64,000 nt of DNA from Geothrix limicola (GCF_030268085.1 NZ_BSDE01000001.1:372001-436000), one strand, 5' to 3'. Positions 55,165-64,000 are shown, counted from the stretch's first letter. Notes: generated from the sequence alone by a model not told the origin. A program made the numbers and translations.

Positions 55165-57168
55165 ATGTTCGAAAAGATCCTCATCGCGAACCGGGGCGAG
55201 ATCGCCTGCCGGATCATCCGCACGGCGCGGCGCCTGGGCGTGCGCACGGTGGCCGTCTACTCCGAAGCGGATGCGGGCAGCCGCCACGTGCGCCTTGCCG
55301 ACGAGGCGGTGCCCATCGGTCCTTCCGAGGCCCGTTTTTCCTATCTTTCGGCGGAGCGTATCCTCGATGCGGCCCGTCGCTCCGGAGCCCAGGCGGTGCA
55401 TCCGGGTTACGGCTTCCTCTCGGAGAATGCTGCCTTCGCCGAGGCCTGCGCCGAGGCCGGCCTCGTCTTCATCGGTCCGCCCGCGGCGGCCATCCGCGCC
55501 ATGGGTTCCAAGGCCGAAGCCAAGAAGCTCATGGACCAGGCCGGCGTACCCCTCGTTCCCGGCTACCACGGAGATGACCAGGACGCGGCCCGCCTGGCCC
55601 GGGAAGCCGAGGCCATCGGCTGGCCCGTGATGATCAAGGCCTCGGCGGGCGGCGGCGGGAAGGGCATGCGGGCGGTACAGGAGGCCGCGGCCTTCGGCGC
55701 GGCCCTGGAGGCCGTGAAGCGCGAGGCCGCCGCCAGCTTCGGATCCGATCACGTCCTGCTGGAGAAGTACCTCCAACGCCCGCGACACATCGAGGTCCAG
55801 GTGTTCGGCGACACCCAGGGCCACGTGCTGCACCTGTTCGAGCGCGACTGCTCGGTGCAGCGCCGGCACCAGAAGGTGCTGGAGGAATCACCGGCTCCGG
55901 GCCTGGATCCGACCCGCCGCGAGGCCCTGGGAAAGGCCGCGGTGGCGGCCGCGCGAGCCGTCGGTTACGTCGGGGCTGGGACCGTGGAGTTCATCGTCGA
56001 CCAGGATTTCGCGCAGACGGGGGCCTTCTACTTCATGGAGATGAACACCCGCCTGCAGGTGGAACATCCGGTGACCGAGATGGTCACGGGGCTGGACCTG
56101 GTGGAGTGGCAGTTGAGGGTGGCCGCGGGTGAGCCGCTCCCGCTGGTGCAAGAACAAGTGAGCCTGAACGGGCACGCGCTGGAAGCGCGGATCTACGCAG
56201 AGGATCCCGAGCGGGGATTCCTGCCCTCCACCGGGCGGCTGCATCACCTCTCGGCGCCGACGGAATCCGCGCACCTGAGGGTGGACACGGGTGTCGAGCA
56301 GGGCGACGAGATCACGCCCTACTACGACCCCATGATCGCCAAGCTCATCGTCTGGGACGAGGATCGCGGGCGCGCCCTGGCGCGGATGCGGCAGGCCCTG
56401 GCCTCGTACCGGGTGGCGGGCGTCGCCAGCAACATCGCCTTCCTTTCACGGCTCGTGGCTTGCCCATCCTTCGACCGGGCCGACCTGGACACGGCACTGA
56501 TCGAACGTGAAGGCGCGGTGCTCTTCCCCGATCCGATCCCGACGCCAGCGGAGGCCTGGATGGCCGCCGCGCTGGCGGAGCTGCTGCGTGAAGAAGCCAG
56601 GACCCTGCCGACGGCGGACGACCCCGGATCACCCTGGAACCTGCGCGACGGATGGCGCGCCAACGCCGCCGGGAGCCGGGTCCTGCACTTCCGGCGGGGC
56701 GACGAGGCCGAGGCGGTGACGGGCCGCCGCCAGGGTGACGGCTGGAGGCTGGAGGTCGCGGGTCGATCGGCTTTCGGGCGCGGCCAGATCCTGGACGGTG
56801 ACGACCTGCGGCTGGAACTGGACGGTCGGGTCCACGGCGCGACCCTCGTGGCCGCCGGAGCCCGGCGCCACCTCTTCCTCGACGGGCACCACCATGTCCT
56901 GGACCATGTGGATCCACTTCATCACGCCGGAGGCGCGGCAGCCTCCGACGGCAGTCTCCTGGCCCCCATGCCGGGAAAGGTCATCGCTCTGCTGGTGGCG
57001 GCTGGAGCGGAGGTTGACAAGGGGGCGCCGCTGTTGATCCTGGAGGCCATGAAGATGGAGCACACCATCGCGGCGCCCGCGGCAGGCCTGGTGAAGGCCT
57101 TCCGCTTCGCCGTGGGCGACCAGGTGGAGGAAGGCCGCGAGCTCGTGGACTTCGAGGCGCGACCATGA
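55165..57168 (+). CDS. liuD: Methylcrotonyl-CoA carboxylase, biotin carboxylase (alpha) subunit
   Basis: The 667-residue protein has a biotin carboxylase domain (KILIANRGEIACRIIRTARR, GGGGKGMRAV, FMEMNTRLQVEHPVTEMVTG) and a C-terminal biotinyl domain with LEAMKMEH, where biotin joins Lys630. It supplies carboxybiotin to LiuB. ATG at 55165 is preceded by GGGGGG. Its stop overlaps the next ATG (ATGA). Confidence 0.95.
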   Translation: MFEKILIANRGEIACRIIRTARRLGVRTVAVYSEADAGSRHVRLADEAVPIGPSEARFSYLSAERILDAARRSGAQAVHPGYGFLSENAAFAEACAEAGLVFIGPPAAAIRAMGSKAEAKKLMDQAGVPLVPGYHGDDQDAARLAREAEAIGWPVMIKASAGGGGKGMRAVQEAAAFGAALEAVKREAAASFGSDHVLLEKYLQRPRHIEVQVFGDTQGHVLHLFERDCSVQRRHQKVLEESPAPGLDPTRREALGKAAVAAARAVGYVGAGTVEFIVDQDFAQTGAFYFMEMNTRLQVEHPVTEMVTGLDLVEWQLRVAAGEPLPLVQEQVSLNGHALEARIYAEDPERGFLPSTGRLHHLSAPTESAHLRVDTGVEQGDEITPYYDPMIAKLIVWDEDRGRALARMRQALASYRVAGVASNIAFLSRLVACPSFDRADLDTALIEREGAVLFPDPIPTPAEAWMAAALAELLREEARTLPTADDPGSPWNLRDGWRANAAGSRVLHFRRGDEAEAVTGRRQGDGWRLEVAGRSAFGRGQILDGDDLRLELDGRVHGATLVAAGARRHLFLDGHHHVLDHVDPLHHAGGAAASDGSLLAPMPGKVIALLVAAGAEVDKGAPLLILEAMKMEHTIAAPAAGLVKAFRFAVGDQVEEGRELVDFEARP

Positions 57169-58202
57169 AAGGGGGGACCGCCCGCTCGCGAAAGCTCGCT
57201 CTGCGTCCCCCCTCGGACCCATACGCGGTGCCTGAGCAAAGCTCAAGCACCGCGTCTGTGAAGGACGCCCACGCGCTGCCCAAAAGCATCAAGCTGGTGG
57301 AGGTCGGGCCCCGCGACGGCCTGCAGAACGAGGCGGGCCAAGTGCCGACGGCCGTCAAGGTGGAGCTCGTGGAGCGCCTTGCCGAGGCCGGTCTCCGGAC
57401 AGTGGAGGTGACATCCTTCGTCTCGGCCCGTTGGGTTCCCCAGATGGCGGATCATGCCGAGGTGCTGCGGGCCATCCGTCGGAAGGATGGCGTGGCCTAT
57501 CCCGTGTTGACGCCCAACCTCCAGGGCCTCGAAGCCGCCGTGGCCGCGGGCGCGAAGGAGGTGGCGATCTTCGGGGCGGCCTCGGAGACCTTCTCCAGGC
57601 GCAACATCAACTGCTCCATTGAAGAAAGCCTGGCTCGGTTCGTCCCGGTCCTGCGGGCCGCCGAAGCCCTCGGCATTCCTGTGCGGGGCTACGCGTCCTG
57701 CGTGGTGGATTGTCCCTTCGAGGGACACATCCAGCCCGAGGCTGCCGCCGATCTGGCCCGCCGCCTCTTCGACCTCGGCTGTTGCGAAATCTCATTGGGC
57801 GACACCACCGGGCGCGGCCATCCGGCGAGTATCGCGCGCATGGTCGAAGCCTGCGCGAGGGTCGTCCCCATGGATCGCCTGGCGGGCCACTACCACGACA
57901 CCTACGGCATGGCCGTGGCCAACATTCACGCCTCGCTCCGCCTGGGGATGCGCGTGTTCGATAGCTCCGTCGCCGGGCTTGGCGGATGTCCCTATGCCCC
58001 CGGCGCTACGGGCAACGTGGCCACGGAGGATGTCGTCTGGCTGATGCGAGGCCTGGGCGTGGAGACGGGAGTGGACCTGGAGGCCCTGGTTTCCGTCAGC
58101 GCCTGGATCTCGGCCTGCCTGGGGCGGCCTCCGGCCTCGCGGGTGGCGCGGGCGCTCCTGGCGAAAGGCGGGGGTGGAGAGGCCTGCGCTGGCCCCGCCT
58201 GA
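57165..58202 (+). CDS. liuE: Hydroxymethylglutaryl-CoA lyase with 31-residue extension
   Basis: HMG-CoA lyase splits HMG-CoA to acetyl-CoA and acetoacetate, the last step here. Motifs are VEVGPRDGLQNEAG, the TSFVSARWVPQMAD segment, GHYHDTYGMAVAN metal ligands and SVAGLGGCPYAPGATGN with the active Cys. The ATG at 57165 overlaps the liuD stop and gives 345 residues. The first 31 residues are low-complexity and are encoded by two inverted repeats; the family fold begins at about residue 40. A GTG at 57258 is an alternative, shorter start, but it has no ribosome site. Confidence 0.93.
   Translation: MKGGTARSRKLALRPPSDPYAVPEQSSSTASVKDAHALPKSIKLVEVGPRDGLQNEAGQVPTAVKVELVERLAEAGLRTVEVTSFVSARWVPQMADHAEVLRAIRRKDGVAYPVLTPNLQGLEAAVAAGAKEVAIFGAASETFSRRNINCSIEESLARFVPVLRAAEALGIPVRGYASCVVDCPFEGHIQPEAAADLARRLFDLGCCEISLGDTTGRGHPASIARMVEACARVVPMDRLAGHYHDTYGMAVANIHASLRLGMRVFDSSVAGLGGCPYAPGATGNVATEDVVWLMRGLGVETGVDLEALVSVSAWISACLGRPPASRVARALLAKGGGGEACAGPA
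57171..57254. repeat. Two inverted repeats inside the 5' end of liuE
   Basis: GGGGGGAC (57171-57178) pairs exactly with GTCCCCCC (57205-57212). A second stem, CGCGGTGCCTGAGC (57224-57237) and GCTCAAGCACCGCG (57241-57254), pairs at 13 of 14 positions around a three-base AAA loop. Together they look like an inserted palindromic element that stayed in frame. Confidence 0.7.
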
Positions 58203-58406
58203 TAGCCTTCCGGCTGATTCGATAGGGGAAGGATCAAAATTTCAGTGTGAATTTGATGATGATCATTGGATCAAAAATGGATTAGCCTGTTTTCAAATAC
58301 ATAATCCTGGATTGCCGCAGACACGGCTCTGAAAATGCCAATGAACGTCACGTTCCGCCCTGCAGGTTGACCACCTTTTCCGCCCACCCATCCAAAGGAG
58401 CACCTC

Positions 58407-58853
58407 GTGTTCAAACGGACCCTCTTCTTCAGCTCGATGCTGATGTCCGCGGCTGGCCTATGGGCCCAGGCACCTGCGGCGCCAGCCGCCAAGGAACTGA
58501 ATGGCAACGAAGCGGTCCCTTTTCCCACCAAGGATCACCCCACAGTCTGCCGCGGGCATGTCACAGGGCGAAACGCCGTCTCCGTGCCACTGGTCGTACC
58601 TCCGGGCAAGCAGGTCAAGGCCCAGTTAGGAGGGCGCTTCGCCGGGGAGTTGAAAGTTCGTTTCGTGAACAACATTCGGTCACACAAGGATCCGGGCCTC
58701 ATGGTGGATGCCACGAATTTCCGCAACGACGTGAGCTACTACAAGAACGTGACGAACGAACCCCAGACCATCTTCTGCACGGTGCGGAGCATCGAAACCG
58801 ACGTGCCGCAGATCATGCCCGAATTCACGATCACCTTCACGGAAGGGGCCTAG
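58407..58853 (+). CDS. Small exported protein, unknown
   Basis: The 148-residue product has a signal peptide (about 1-21, LMSAAGLWA) and a mature, mostly beta, part with two cysteines (CRGHV near residue 49 and IFCTV near 126) that could form one disulfide. GTG at 58407 has AAAGGAG seven bases upstream. The 204 bases before it are AT-rich compared with the region and likely hold its promoter, though no hexamers are certain. No family match. Confidence 0.7.
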   Translation: MFKRTLFFSSMLMSAAGLWAQAPAAPAAKELNGNEAVPFPTKDHPTVCRGHVTGRNAVSVPLVVPPGKQVKAQLGGRFAGELKVRFVNNIRSHKDPGLMVDATNFRNDVSYYKNVTNEPQTIFCTVRSIETDVPQIMPEFTITFTEGA

Positions 58854-58855
58854 TT

Positions 58856-59731
58856 CTAGCCCTCTGCTCGAAACCGCAGGGGAGGGGCCTCCAGCATCAG
58901 GTCCTTCCCCGTTACCGGGTGCTTGAGCCCCAGGCGCCAGGCGTGGAGCCAGATGCGATCTGATGGCGCGCCTCCGTAGAGCGCGTCGCCGAGGATGGGC
59001 CGGCCCAGGTGGGCGAGGTGCACCCGGATCTGATGGGTGCGGCCCGTGTGGATGCGCGCCACCACCCAGTGTCCGGGCACGAGCCCGGCCGTTTCCTCGG
59101 CGGTGGCGGGCCTGAAGTCCGTGCGGGCGGACTTGGGATCCATGAGATCTCCCGAGCATCCGAAGCGGCCGGGATCGGCGCCCCGCAGGCGGCCGATGGG
59201 GGCCTCCACCGTGCAGGCCTCCAGGGGTTCGGAGATGCGGGCGAGGTAGAGCTTTTCCAGATCGCGATCGGCGAAGGCCGAAGCCAGGCCCTTGTTGGCC
59301 TTCGGGTCTTTGGCCAGCACCAGCAGGCCTGAGGTGCCCTGGTCCAGCCGGTGGTGCAGGAACAGGCCCAGATCCGGTCGCTGCGTCTTGAGAAGGGCCA
59401 GCAGGTCGTGGCGGTCCGTGGCCCAGGTGCCCTGGGTGGCGATGCCCGCGGGCTTGTCCACGGCCAGGATCCAGGCGTCTTCGAACACGATGGGGATGGC
59501 CGTGGTCGGCACGGCGGGCAGATCGGGGTCGTAGGCCACGCGTACCTCAAGACCGGGCTTCACCAGCTTGCCCGCCACCTTCACCCGCTTGCGGTCCACC
59601 TGCACCCCGCCCAGCTTCAGGGCTTCCCGGGCCGCCCGCCGGGACAGCTCCGTCCGCTTGGCGATGAGCTGGTCCAGGCGCAGTTCAGCGTCCTCGGGAG
59701 CCACGGTGAAGGTCCATTTGCGAAGCGTCAT
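58856..59731 (-). CDS. RluA-family pseudouridine synthase
   Basis: The 291-residue protein has an N-terminal S4-like domain (about residues 10-80, AELRLDQLIAKRTELSRRAAREALKLGGVQ) and the RluA catalytic domain. The key motif HRLDQGTSGLLVLAKD has the catalytic Asp, and later motifs are RTHQIRVHLAHLGRPILGD and AWRLGLKHPVTG. It makes pseudouridine in rRNA or tRNA; which position cannot be told. It ends two bases after the convergent small exported gene. Confidence 0.92.
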   Translation of the reverse strand: MTLRKWTFTVAPEDAELRLDQLIAKRTELSRRAAREALKLGGVQVDRKRVKVAGKLVKPGLEVRVAYDPDLPAVPTTAIPIVFEDAWILAVDKPAGIATQGTWATDRHDLLALLKTQRPDLGLFLHHRLDQGTSGLLVLAKDPKANKGLASAFADRDLEKLYLARISEPLEACTVEAPIGRLRGADPGRFGCSGDLMDPKSARTDFRPATAEETAGLVPGHWVVARIHTGRTHQIRVHLAHLGRPILGDALYGGAPSDRIWLHAWRLGLKHPVTGKDLMLEAPPLRFRAEG

Positions 59732-59818
59732 GCCTCCAGGGTAGCCGGGGCGCTGTGTTGCCTCAAAAAGCGAGGCAATTCGGGGCCAGGTTTGGCATGC
59801 TTGGGGATGGAGGCTTCC

Positions 59819-62800
59819 ATGATCCGATCGCTTCGAGTTGGGCTGCTGATGGCCATGGCGGTGCTCGCCAGCGCCGCCGATCTTCCCGTGTCGGGCTGGG
59901 CGCTGAAGCCCGGTTCCACGGTGACGGTCGCGGACCTGCGCCTCGTGGCGGCGACGGCGGGATCCGAGGCGACGCTTGCTTCGGCCCCCGTCTCCCTGAA
60001 AGTCGGCGAGCTGTACCGGCTGAGCGCCACCATCCGCACCGAGAACGTGAGGGCGGACGCGCTGGCCCGCTACCCCACGGCCCTTGGCGCGTGCCTGTCC
60101 ATGGAGAGCTTCCCCTTCACCAATGCCTCCCAGAGCGTGGCGGGAACTTCCGAGCGTCAGATCTCGATGCTCTTCCTCGCCACGAGCCCCAGCGACCGCG
60201 TGCAGCTGCACCTGGGCCGCAACGGCAAGGCCACGGGCACTGCCGCCTTCAGCCACGTGAAGCTGGAAAAGGTGGACGACGTCACGGCCTTCATCCCCAT
60301 GCAGACCGTGCGCTGGGCCGGTAAGGGCTTCCGCTACGAGATGGGCGGCTGGACCTTCCTGCACATCGAGGGCGCGCCTTACGCGCGCGGGCGCCAGCAC
60401 GGAGAGCTGATGGCCGACGAGATCGTGCGCTACATCACCAAACTCGGCGTGCAGAAGAACGCGGCGGATCCCGCGCGGGGCTGGGCCGACCAGCGCCAGA
60501 CGGCGGATGCGCTCTTCTTCCGGAAGTACGACGTGGAATTCCTCGAAGAGATGAAGGGCATCGCCGATGGTGCCGCCAAGGCCGGCGCGACGTTCAAGGG
60601 GCGCGCCATCGACCTGCTGGACATCGTGACGCTGAACAGCGCCGTGGACATGAGCTCGCTGCAGGATGGCCTCACCCACGCCGCGAATCCGCTCACGGGC
60701 CGCACCTTCATGACCGGTGACGACGAGCTGGAGAAGGGCGGGAAGGGCGATCACTGCAACTCCTTCGTGGCCACCAAGGGCGCCACGAAGAGCGGGCGCT
60801 TCATCCTCACCCAGATGTTCATGTGGAACGGCTACACCGGCACCGAGTGGAACGTGATGCTCGACATCGTGCCCGAGAAGGGCCACCGGCTCGTCCTGCA
60901 GACCTTCGCGGGCGGCATCCACAGCGGCACGGACTGGTACCTGAACACCGCCGGCCTCGTCATGGGCGAGACCACCGTGGGGCAGACGCCCTTCAACGTC
61001 GATGGCACACCCCAGAGCAACCGCATCCGCAAGGCCGCCCAGTACGCAGCCAGCATCGACGAGGCCGCCGAGATCCTCTTCAAGCAGAACAACGGCCTCT
61101 ACACCAATGACTGGACCATGGCCGACACCAAGACCGATGAGGGCGCCTGCTTCCTGCTGGGCACGGAGAAGGCGAAGATGTGGCGCACGGGAACGAAGGG
61201 CAAGGCCGCCGATACGCCGGGCCAGCTCCAGGATTTCATCTGGGCCAACAACAACAACCGCGACCTCGACGTGCGCGGCGAGTACGTCGCCAATCCGGAG
61301 AACGCGCCCGCGGATCTCGCCTTCAACACGTGGAACCGCGACATCGCCTGGCAGGAGGCCTTCAGGACCTACGGCCGCACCGGCTTCGACATCGACATCG
61401 CCACCCGCGTGATGGCCACCAGCCCCATCAACCGGCCCCACGCCTGCGACGCCAAGCTCACCACCTCGGAGATGGCCGAGAAGCTCGTCTTCATCGCGCA
61501 CCAGGGCAAAACCACCCTGCGCGAAAAGATGGTGGGCGGCCGCTGGATCCCCGACCTGCCGGGCGCCACGCCGCACCTCACCCAGGGTTACACGGCCTTC
61601 AGCCCCATCTGGATCACCGAAAAGCTCCAGGCGGCCAAGGCCGCATGGCATGAGGGCAAGCCCGCGAAGGCCACGCCCACGCCCAATGTGGAGGGCGTGA
61701 AGGAGGCCTTCGGTTTCGAGGCCAGGCGCCTGTGGACCGGGACGGTACTGCCCGCCTCGGACGCGGAAAACTGGTTCGTCAGCGCCTCGGCGGCCTACTG
61801 GCAGCAGCTCAAGCACCTGCCCGCCGATCCCGCCAAGGCCTTCGAGTCCCAGGGCGCCGCCCTGGCGGATCTGAACACCCGCCACCTCTGGCTGGACGCC
61901 CGGGAAGGCGCCAAGGCGCCCCTGGCCACCCGCACGGAGTACGACAGCTACGGCGCCTACCAGATCCCCCGCATCCGCGGCGTCTTCGCCCTGCACCAGC
62001 TGCGCCTGCACCTGGGCAACGCGGCCTTCGCCAAGGCCATGCAGGCCGTTCACGCACGCTTCGGCGGCAAGCCCGCCCGCACGGCCGATATCCTGAAGAC
62101 CCTCTCGGAGGCCGCGGGACAGGACGTGTCGCCGATCCTGAAGCCCTGGCTCGAGCGCGCCGACCTGCCCACGCCCGCAGTCAAAGCTCGCATCGAAAAG
62201 GCGGGGACCGGCTTCGACGTGAAACTCGACGTCGAACAGAAGGGCTTCGCCTATCCCTTCGTGGCCTTCGCCAGTCTCGAAACCGAGAAGGGCGCGAAGC
62301 TGGAACGCGTCGCCGTGAAGGGCGCGAAATCGACCTTCACGTTCCACAGCGAAACCCGACCCACGCGCCTCGCCTTCAATGCGGGGCACGACGTCCCCGT
62401 GGCCCGCGCCAACTTCTGGGTGCCGGGCAACGTGCTGGATGATTGGAGCGCCACGCTGCTGATCTACGGCACGGGCCGCGAGGTGGAGGCCCAGCGTACC
62501 CTGGCCCTGAACTACCGCGAGGCCCTGGCCGACGCCATGACCGAAGTGCTGCTGCCCGTGAAGAGCGATGCGGAAATCGGCGACGCCGAGCTGGCGGCCA
62601 GCGACCTGCTCGTCTTCGGTGGCGCCGCCGAGAACGGCCTCGTGGCGCGGCTCCAGGCCGAAGGCAAGCTGCCTCTGGATACCGGGTCCGGCTGGTTCAA
62701 GTGGCAGGGACGGACCTACGGGCGTCCCGACGACGGACTCGTCGTCTCGCTGCCCAATCCCTGGAACCCCAAGCGGATGCTGCTGCTCGTGCTTTCCAAC

Positions 62801-62929
62801 AGCCGCGTCCAACAGTGGGCGATGACGAAGACCGTCTCCCGCGGCCTACCCGGCTGGGCGCTCTACCGTGGCTCCGACGTTCAGCAGAAGGGGCACGCGG
62901 AGGCTGAAGGGATGGGAATCGCCTTCTAG
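59819..62929 (+). CDS. Exported Ntn-hydrolase (C45/AAT-like) fused to M1-like helical domain
   Basis: This 1036-residue protein has a signal peptide (MIRSLRVGLLMAMAVLASA). After an N-terminal beta domain, an acyltransferase-like Ntn-hydrolase (C45/AAT, phospholipase-B-like) domain runs about 175-600. GARxHGELMADEI-type sequence (GRQHGELMADEI) is seen, then DHCNSFVATKG, with Cys313 in the place of the autoproteolytic nucleophile. From about 630 the sequence matches the C-terminal part of M1 peptidases (FALHQLRLHLGNAAF, ILKPWLERADLP), without a HExxH motif. A further 250 residues follow. Substrate unknown. GGAGG precedes ATG 59819 by six bases. Confidence 0.8.
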   Translation: MIRSLRVGLLMAMAVLASAADLPVSGWALKPGSTVTVADLRLVAATAGSEATLASAPVSLKVGELYRLSATIRTENVRADALARYPTALGACLSMESFPFTNASQSVAGTSERQISMLFLATSPSDRVQLHLGRNGKATGTAAFSHVKLEKVDDVTAFIPMQTVRWAGKGFRYEMGGWTFLHIEGAPYARGRQHGELMADEIVRYITKLGVQKNAADPARGWADQRQTADALFFRKYDVEFLEEMKGIADGAAKAGATFKGRAIDLLDIVTLNSAVDMSSLQDGLTHAANPLTGRTFMTGDDELEKGGKGDHCNSFVATKGATKSGRFILTQMFMWNGYTGTEWNVMLDIVPEKGHRLVLQTFAGGIHSGTDWYLNTAGLVMGETTVGQTPFNVDGTPQSNRIRKAAQYAASIDEAAEILFKQNNGLYTNDWTMADTKTDEGACFLLGTEKAKMWRTGTKGKAADTPGQLQDFIWANNNNRDLDVRGEYVANPENAPADLAFNTWNRDIAWQEAFRTYGRTGFDIDIATRVMATSPINRPHACDAKLTTSEMAEKLVFIAHQGKTTLREKMVGGRWIPDLPGATPHLTQGYTAFSPIWITEKLQAAKAAWHEGKPAKATPTPNVEGVKEAFGFEARRLWTGTVLPASDAENWFVSASAAYWQQLKHLPADPAKAFESQGAALADLNTRHLWLDAREGAKAPLATRTEYDSYGAYQIPRIRGVFALHQLRLHLGNAAFAKAMQAVHARFGGKPARTADILKTLSEAAGQDVSPILKPWLERADLPTPAVKARIEKAGTGFDVKLDVEQKGFAYPFVAFASLETEKGAKLERVAVKGAKSTFTFHSETRPTRLAFNAGHDVPVARANFWVPGNVLDDWSATLLIYGTGREVEAQRTLALNYREALADAMTEVLLPVKSDAEIGDAELAASDLLVFGGAAENGLVARLQAEGKLPLDTGSGWFKWQGRTYGRPDDGLVVSLPNPWNPKRMLLLVLSNSRVQQWAMTKTVSRGLPGWALYRGSDVQQKGHAEAEGMGIAF

Positions 62930-63095
62930 CTCCGCGCCCGAAGAAGGTCCGTGTCTGATCTTCCGGCCTCGTTCCGCACCTCCGCGGGGCGAGGCCGGAT
63001 CGCTTGTCGCAGTCTCAGGCAGTCCGCGCAAGGAATCCTCCCCGGCCTGTTCCGAAGACGTACACTTCAGGACGCCAACGCCTCTGGAGGCGCCC

Positions 63096-64000
63096 ATGGG
63101 ACCCATGGAGCTGCTCAAGATCGCGATCCACGCCATCCTGCGGAACAAGATCAGGGCGCTGCTGACCATGCTCGGCATCATCGTGGGTGTGGGGGCGGTC
63201 ATCGCCATGATCGGCATCGGCGAGGGCTCCAAGCGCGCCTCCATCGCGATCATCCGGAACATGGGCTCCAACATGCTGACCATCTTCCCGGGGACGCACA
63301 CCCATCACGGGCCCCAAGCCATGGGTTCCGCCGAGATCCTGCAGCCGGATGACGCCGATCTCATCCAGGAGGAACTGGCCCTGTCCACGGTCCATGCGGC
63401 CACACCCCAGGTTCAGACCACGCGTCCGGTGGTCTACCAGAACGCCAACTACCTCACCCAACTCCAGGGCACGGGCCCGGAATTCCTGTGGATCCGGGGC
63501 TGGGAACTCCAGGCGGGCCGCTTCTTCACCAGGAGCGAAGTGCGGGGGATGTCCAAGGTCTGCGTCATCGGCCAGACGGTGAAGGACAACCTCTTCCCCG
63601 GGGGTGAAGACCCGCTCGGCCAGGTCATCCGCGTGAACCACCTCCCCTTCGAGGTGGTGGGGGTCCTCGAAAAGAAGGGGGCGGGCATGTGGGGGGATCA
63701 GGACGATCTGATCGTGGGTCCCTACACCACCGTGATGCGGATGGTCATGGGGCGGACCACCATCCAGCGCATCCTTGTGAGCGCCCACGAGGATGAGGCC
63801 GAACTCGCCGAAGCCGAGATCACGGCCCTGCTGCGCCAGCACCTGAAGGTCCCGCCCCAGGACGTGAACCCCTTTCAGATCCGCAAGCAGGACGACATCG
63901 TGCGGATGCAGAACGAGCAGGCCGGCATCCTGACGACGCTCCTGGCCGTGGCGGCCAGCATCTCCCTGGTGGTGGGCGGAATCGGGATCGCCAACATCAT
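63096..64000 (+). CDS. MacB-like ABC transporter permease, 3' end beyond window
   Basis: The first 301 residues are visible. A short cytoplasmic start, one membrane helix (about 19-42, LLTMLGIIVGVGAVIAMIG) and a large periplasmic domain (MacB-PCD type, about 43-270) are seen. The second helix begins near residue 283 (ILTTLLAVAASISLVVGGIG) and the frame runs off the edge. Such permeases work with an ATPase and a membrane-fusion protein in lipoprotein sorting, toxin or drug export. ATG at 63096 follows TGGAGG. No ATPase gene precedes it here. Confidence 0.9.
   Translation, partial: MGPMELLKIAIHAILRNKIRALLTMLGIIVGVGAVIAMIGIGEGSKRASIAIIRNMGSNMLTIFPGTHTHHGPQAMGSAEILQPDDADLIQEELALSTVHAATPQVQTTRPVVYQNANYLTQLQGTGPEFLWIRGWELQAGRFFTRSEVRGMSKVCVIGQTVKDNLFPGGEDPLGQVIRVNHLPFEVVGVLEKKGAGMWGDQDDLIVGPYTTVMRMVMGRTTIQRILVSAHEDEAELAEAEITALLRQHLKVPPQDVNPFQIRKQDDIVRMQNEQAGILTTLLAVAASISLVVGGIGIANI

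Noticed and set aside
57165-57257. Treating the two hairpins as a transcription terminator between liuD and liuE
   Set aside because: No T-run follows either stem and the reading frame continues through them; an inserted palindromic element fits better.
59732-62812. Upstream extension of the RluA-family frame on the minus strand
   Set aside because: Only the 291 residues from 59731 match RluA; the rest is antisense to the Ntn-hydrolase gene and has biased composition.

Overview
The window is a GC-rich, gene-dense stretch of ordinary bacterial chromosome. The gene set suggests a diderm heterotroph: it includes a Kdo transferase (waaA), a TonB/ExbB/ExbD system, an ArnD-like deformylase, many lipoproteins, a DUF4388 protein and a Tex factor. 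From general resemblance I would place it in the Acidobacteriota, close to Holophagae/Geothrix. That is an inference from gene content; no 16S or marker search could be run. I saw no tRNA, rRNA, CRISPR array, insertion sequence or prophage.

Layout. 1-6.2 kb: the 3' part of an EF-G-like GTPase, a DUF512 radical-SAM protein, then a minus-strand tonB-exbB-exbD-exbD operon. 6.4-10.9 kb: the classic tgt-yajC-secDF block, with secD and secF fused. 11-16.4 kb: an orphan arnD-like gene, then a tungsten aldehyde oxidoreductase cluster (four-cluster ferredoxin, AOR, FAD reductase, MoaD-like protein, unknown 94-aa protein). 16.4-28.8 kb: a POT-type transporter, a PilZ protein, a metallophosphatase, a ThiE-AroK fusion, small secreted proteins, an ABC exporter, an M28-PDZ peptidase, aroB and a TPR protein. 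28.8-34.6 kb: a tightly packed minus-strand run (tex, lipoprotein, lepB, lipoprotein, S1/P1 nuclease). 34.9-44.6 kb: a CobW-type GTPase, waaA, a REC-HATPase regulator, a membrane protein with a cysteine module, trxA, a cNMP-binding protein, ribBA with a degenerate RibA half, DUF4388, a lipoprotein and ftsX. 44.7-51.7 kb: ubiX, an M14 peptidase, murC, ridA and a lipid kinase. 51.8-58.2 kb: a leucine/isovalerate (liu) catabolic cluster with a LiuR-type MerR regulator and a perfect palindromic operator. 58.4-64 kb: a small secreted protein, an RluA-family pseudouridine synthase, a 1036-residue Ntn-hydrolase/M1-like fusion and the start of a MacB-like permease.

How the genes work together. The liu cluster should convert isovaleryl-CoA to acetoacetate plus acetyl-CoA, but no methylglutaconyl-CoA hydratase is visible beside it. 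The AOR cluster should oxidise aldehydes, or reduce acids, with electrons passing through a ferredoxin subunit to an FAD/NAD(P) subunit. AroB and the AroK half of the fusion serve the shikimate pathway. The most unusual items are the ThiE-AroK fusion, the Ntn-hydrolase/M1-like fusion, the palindrome-derived N-terminal extension of the HMG-CoA lyase, the composite terminator repeats, and several foldback repeats. No clearly new multi-gene defence or mobile system was found.
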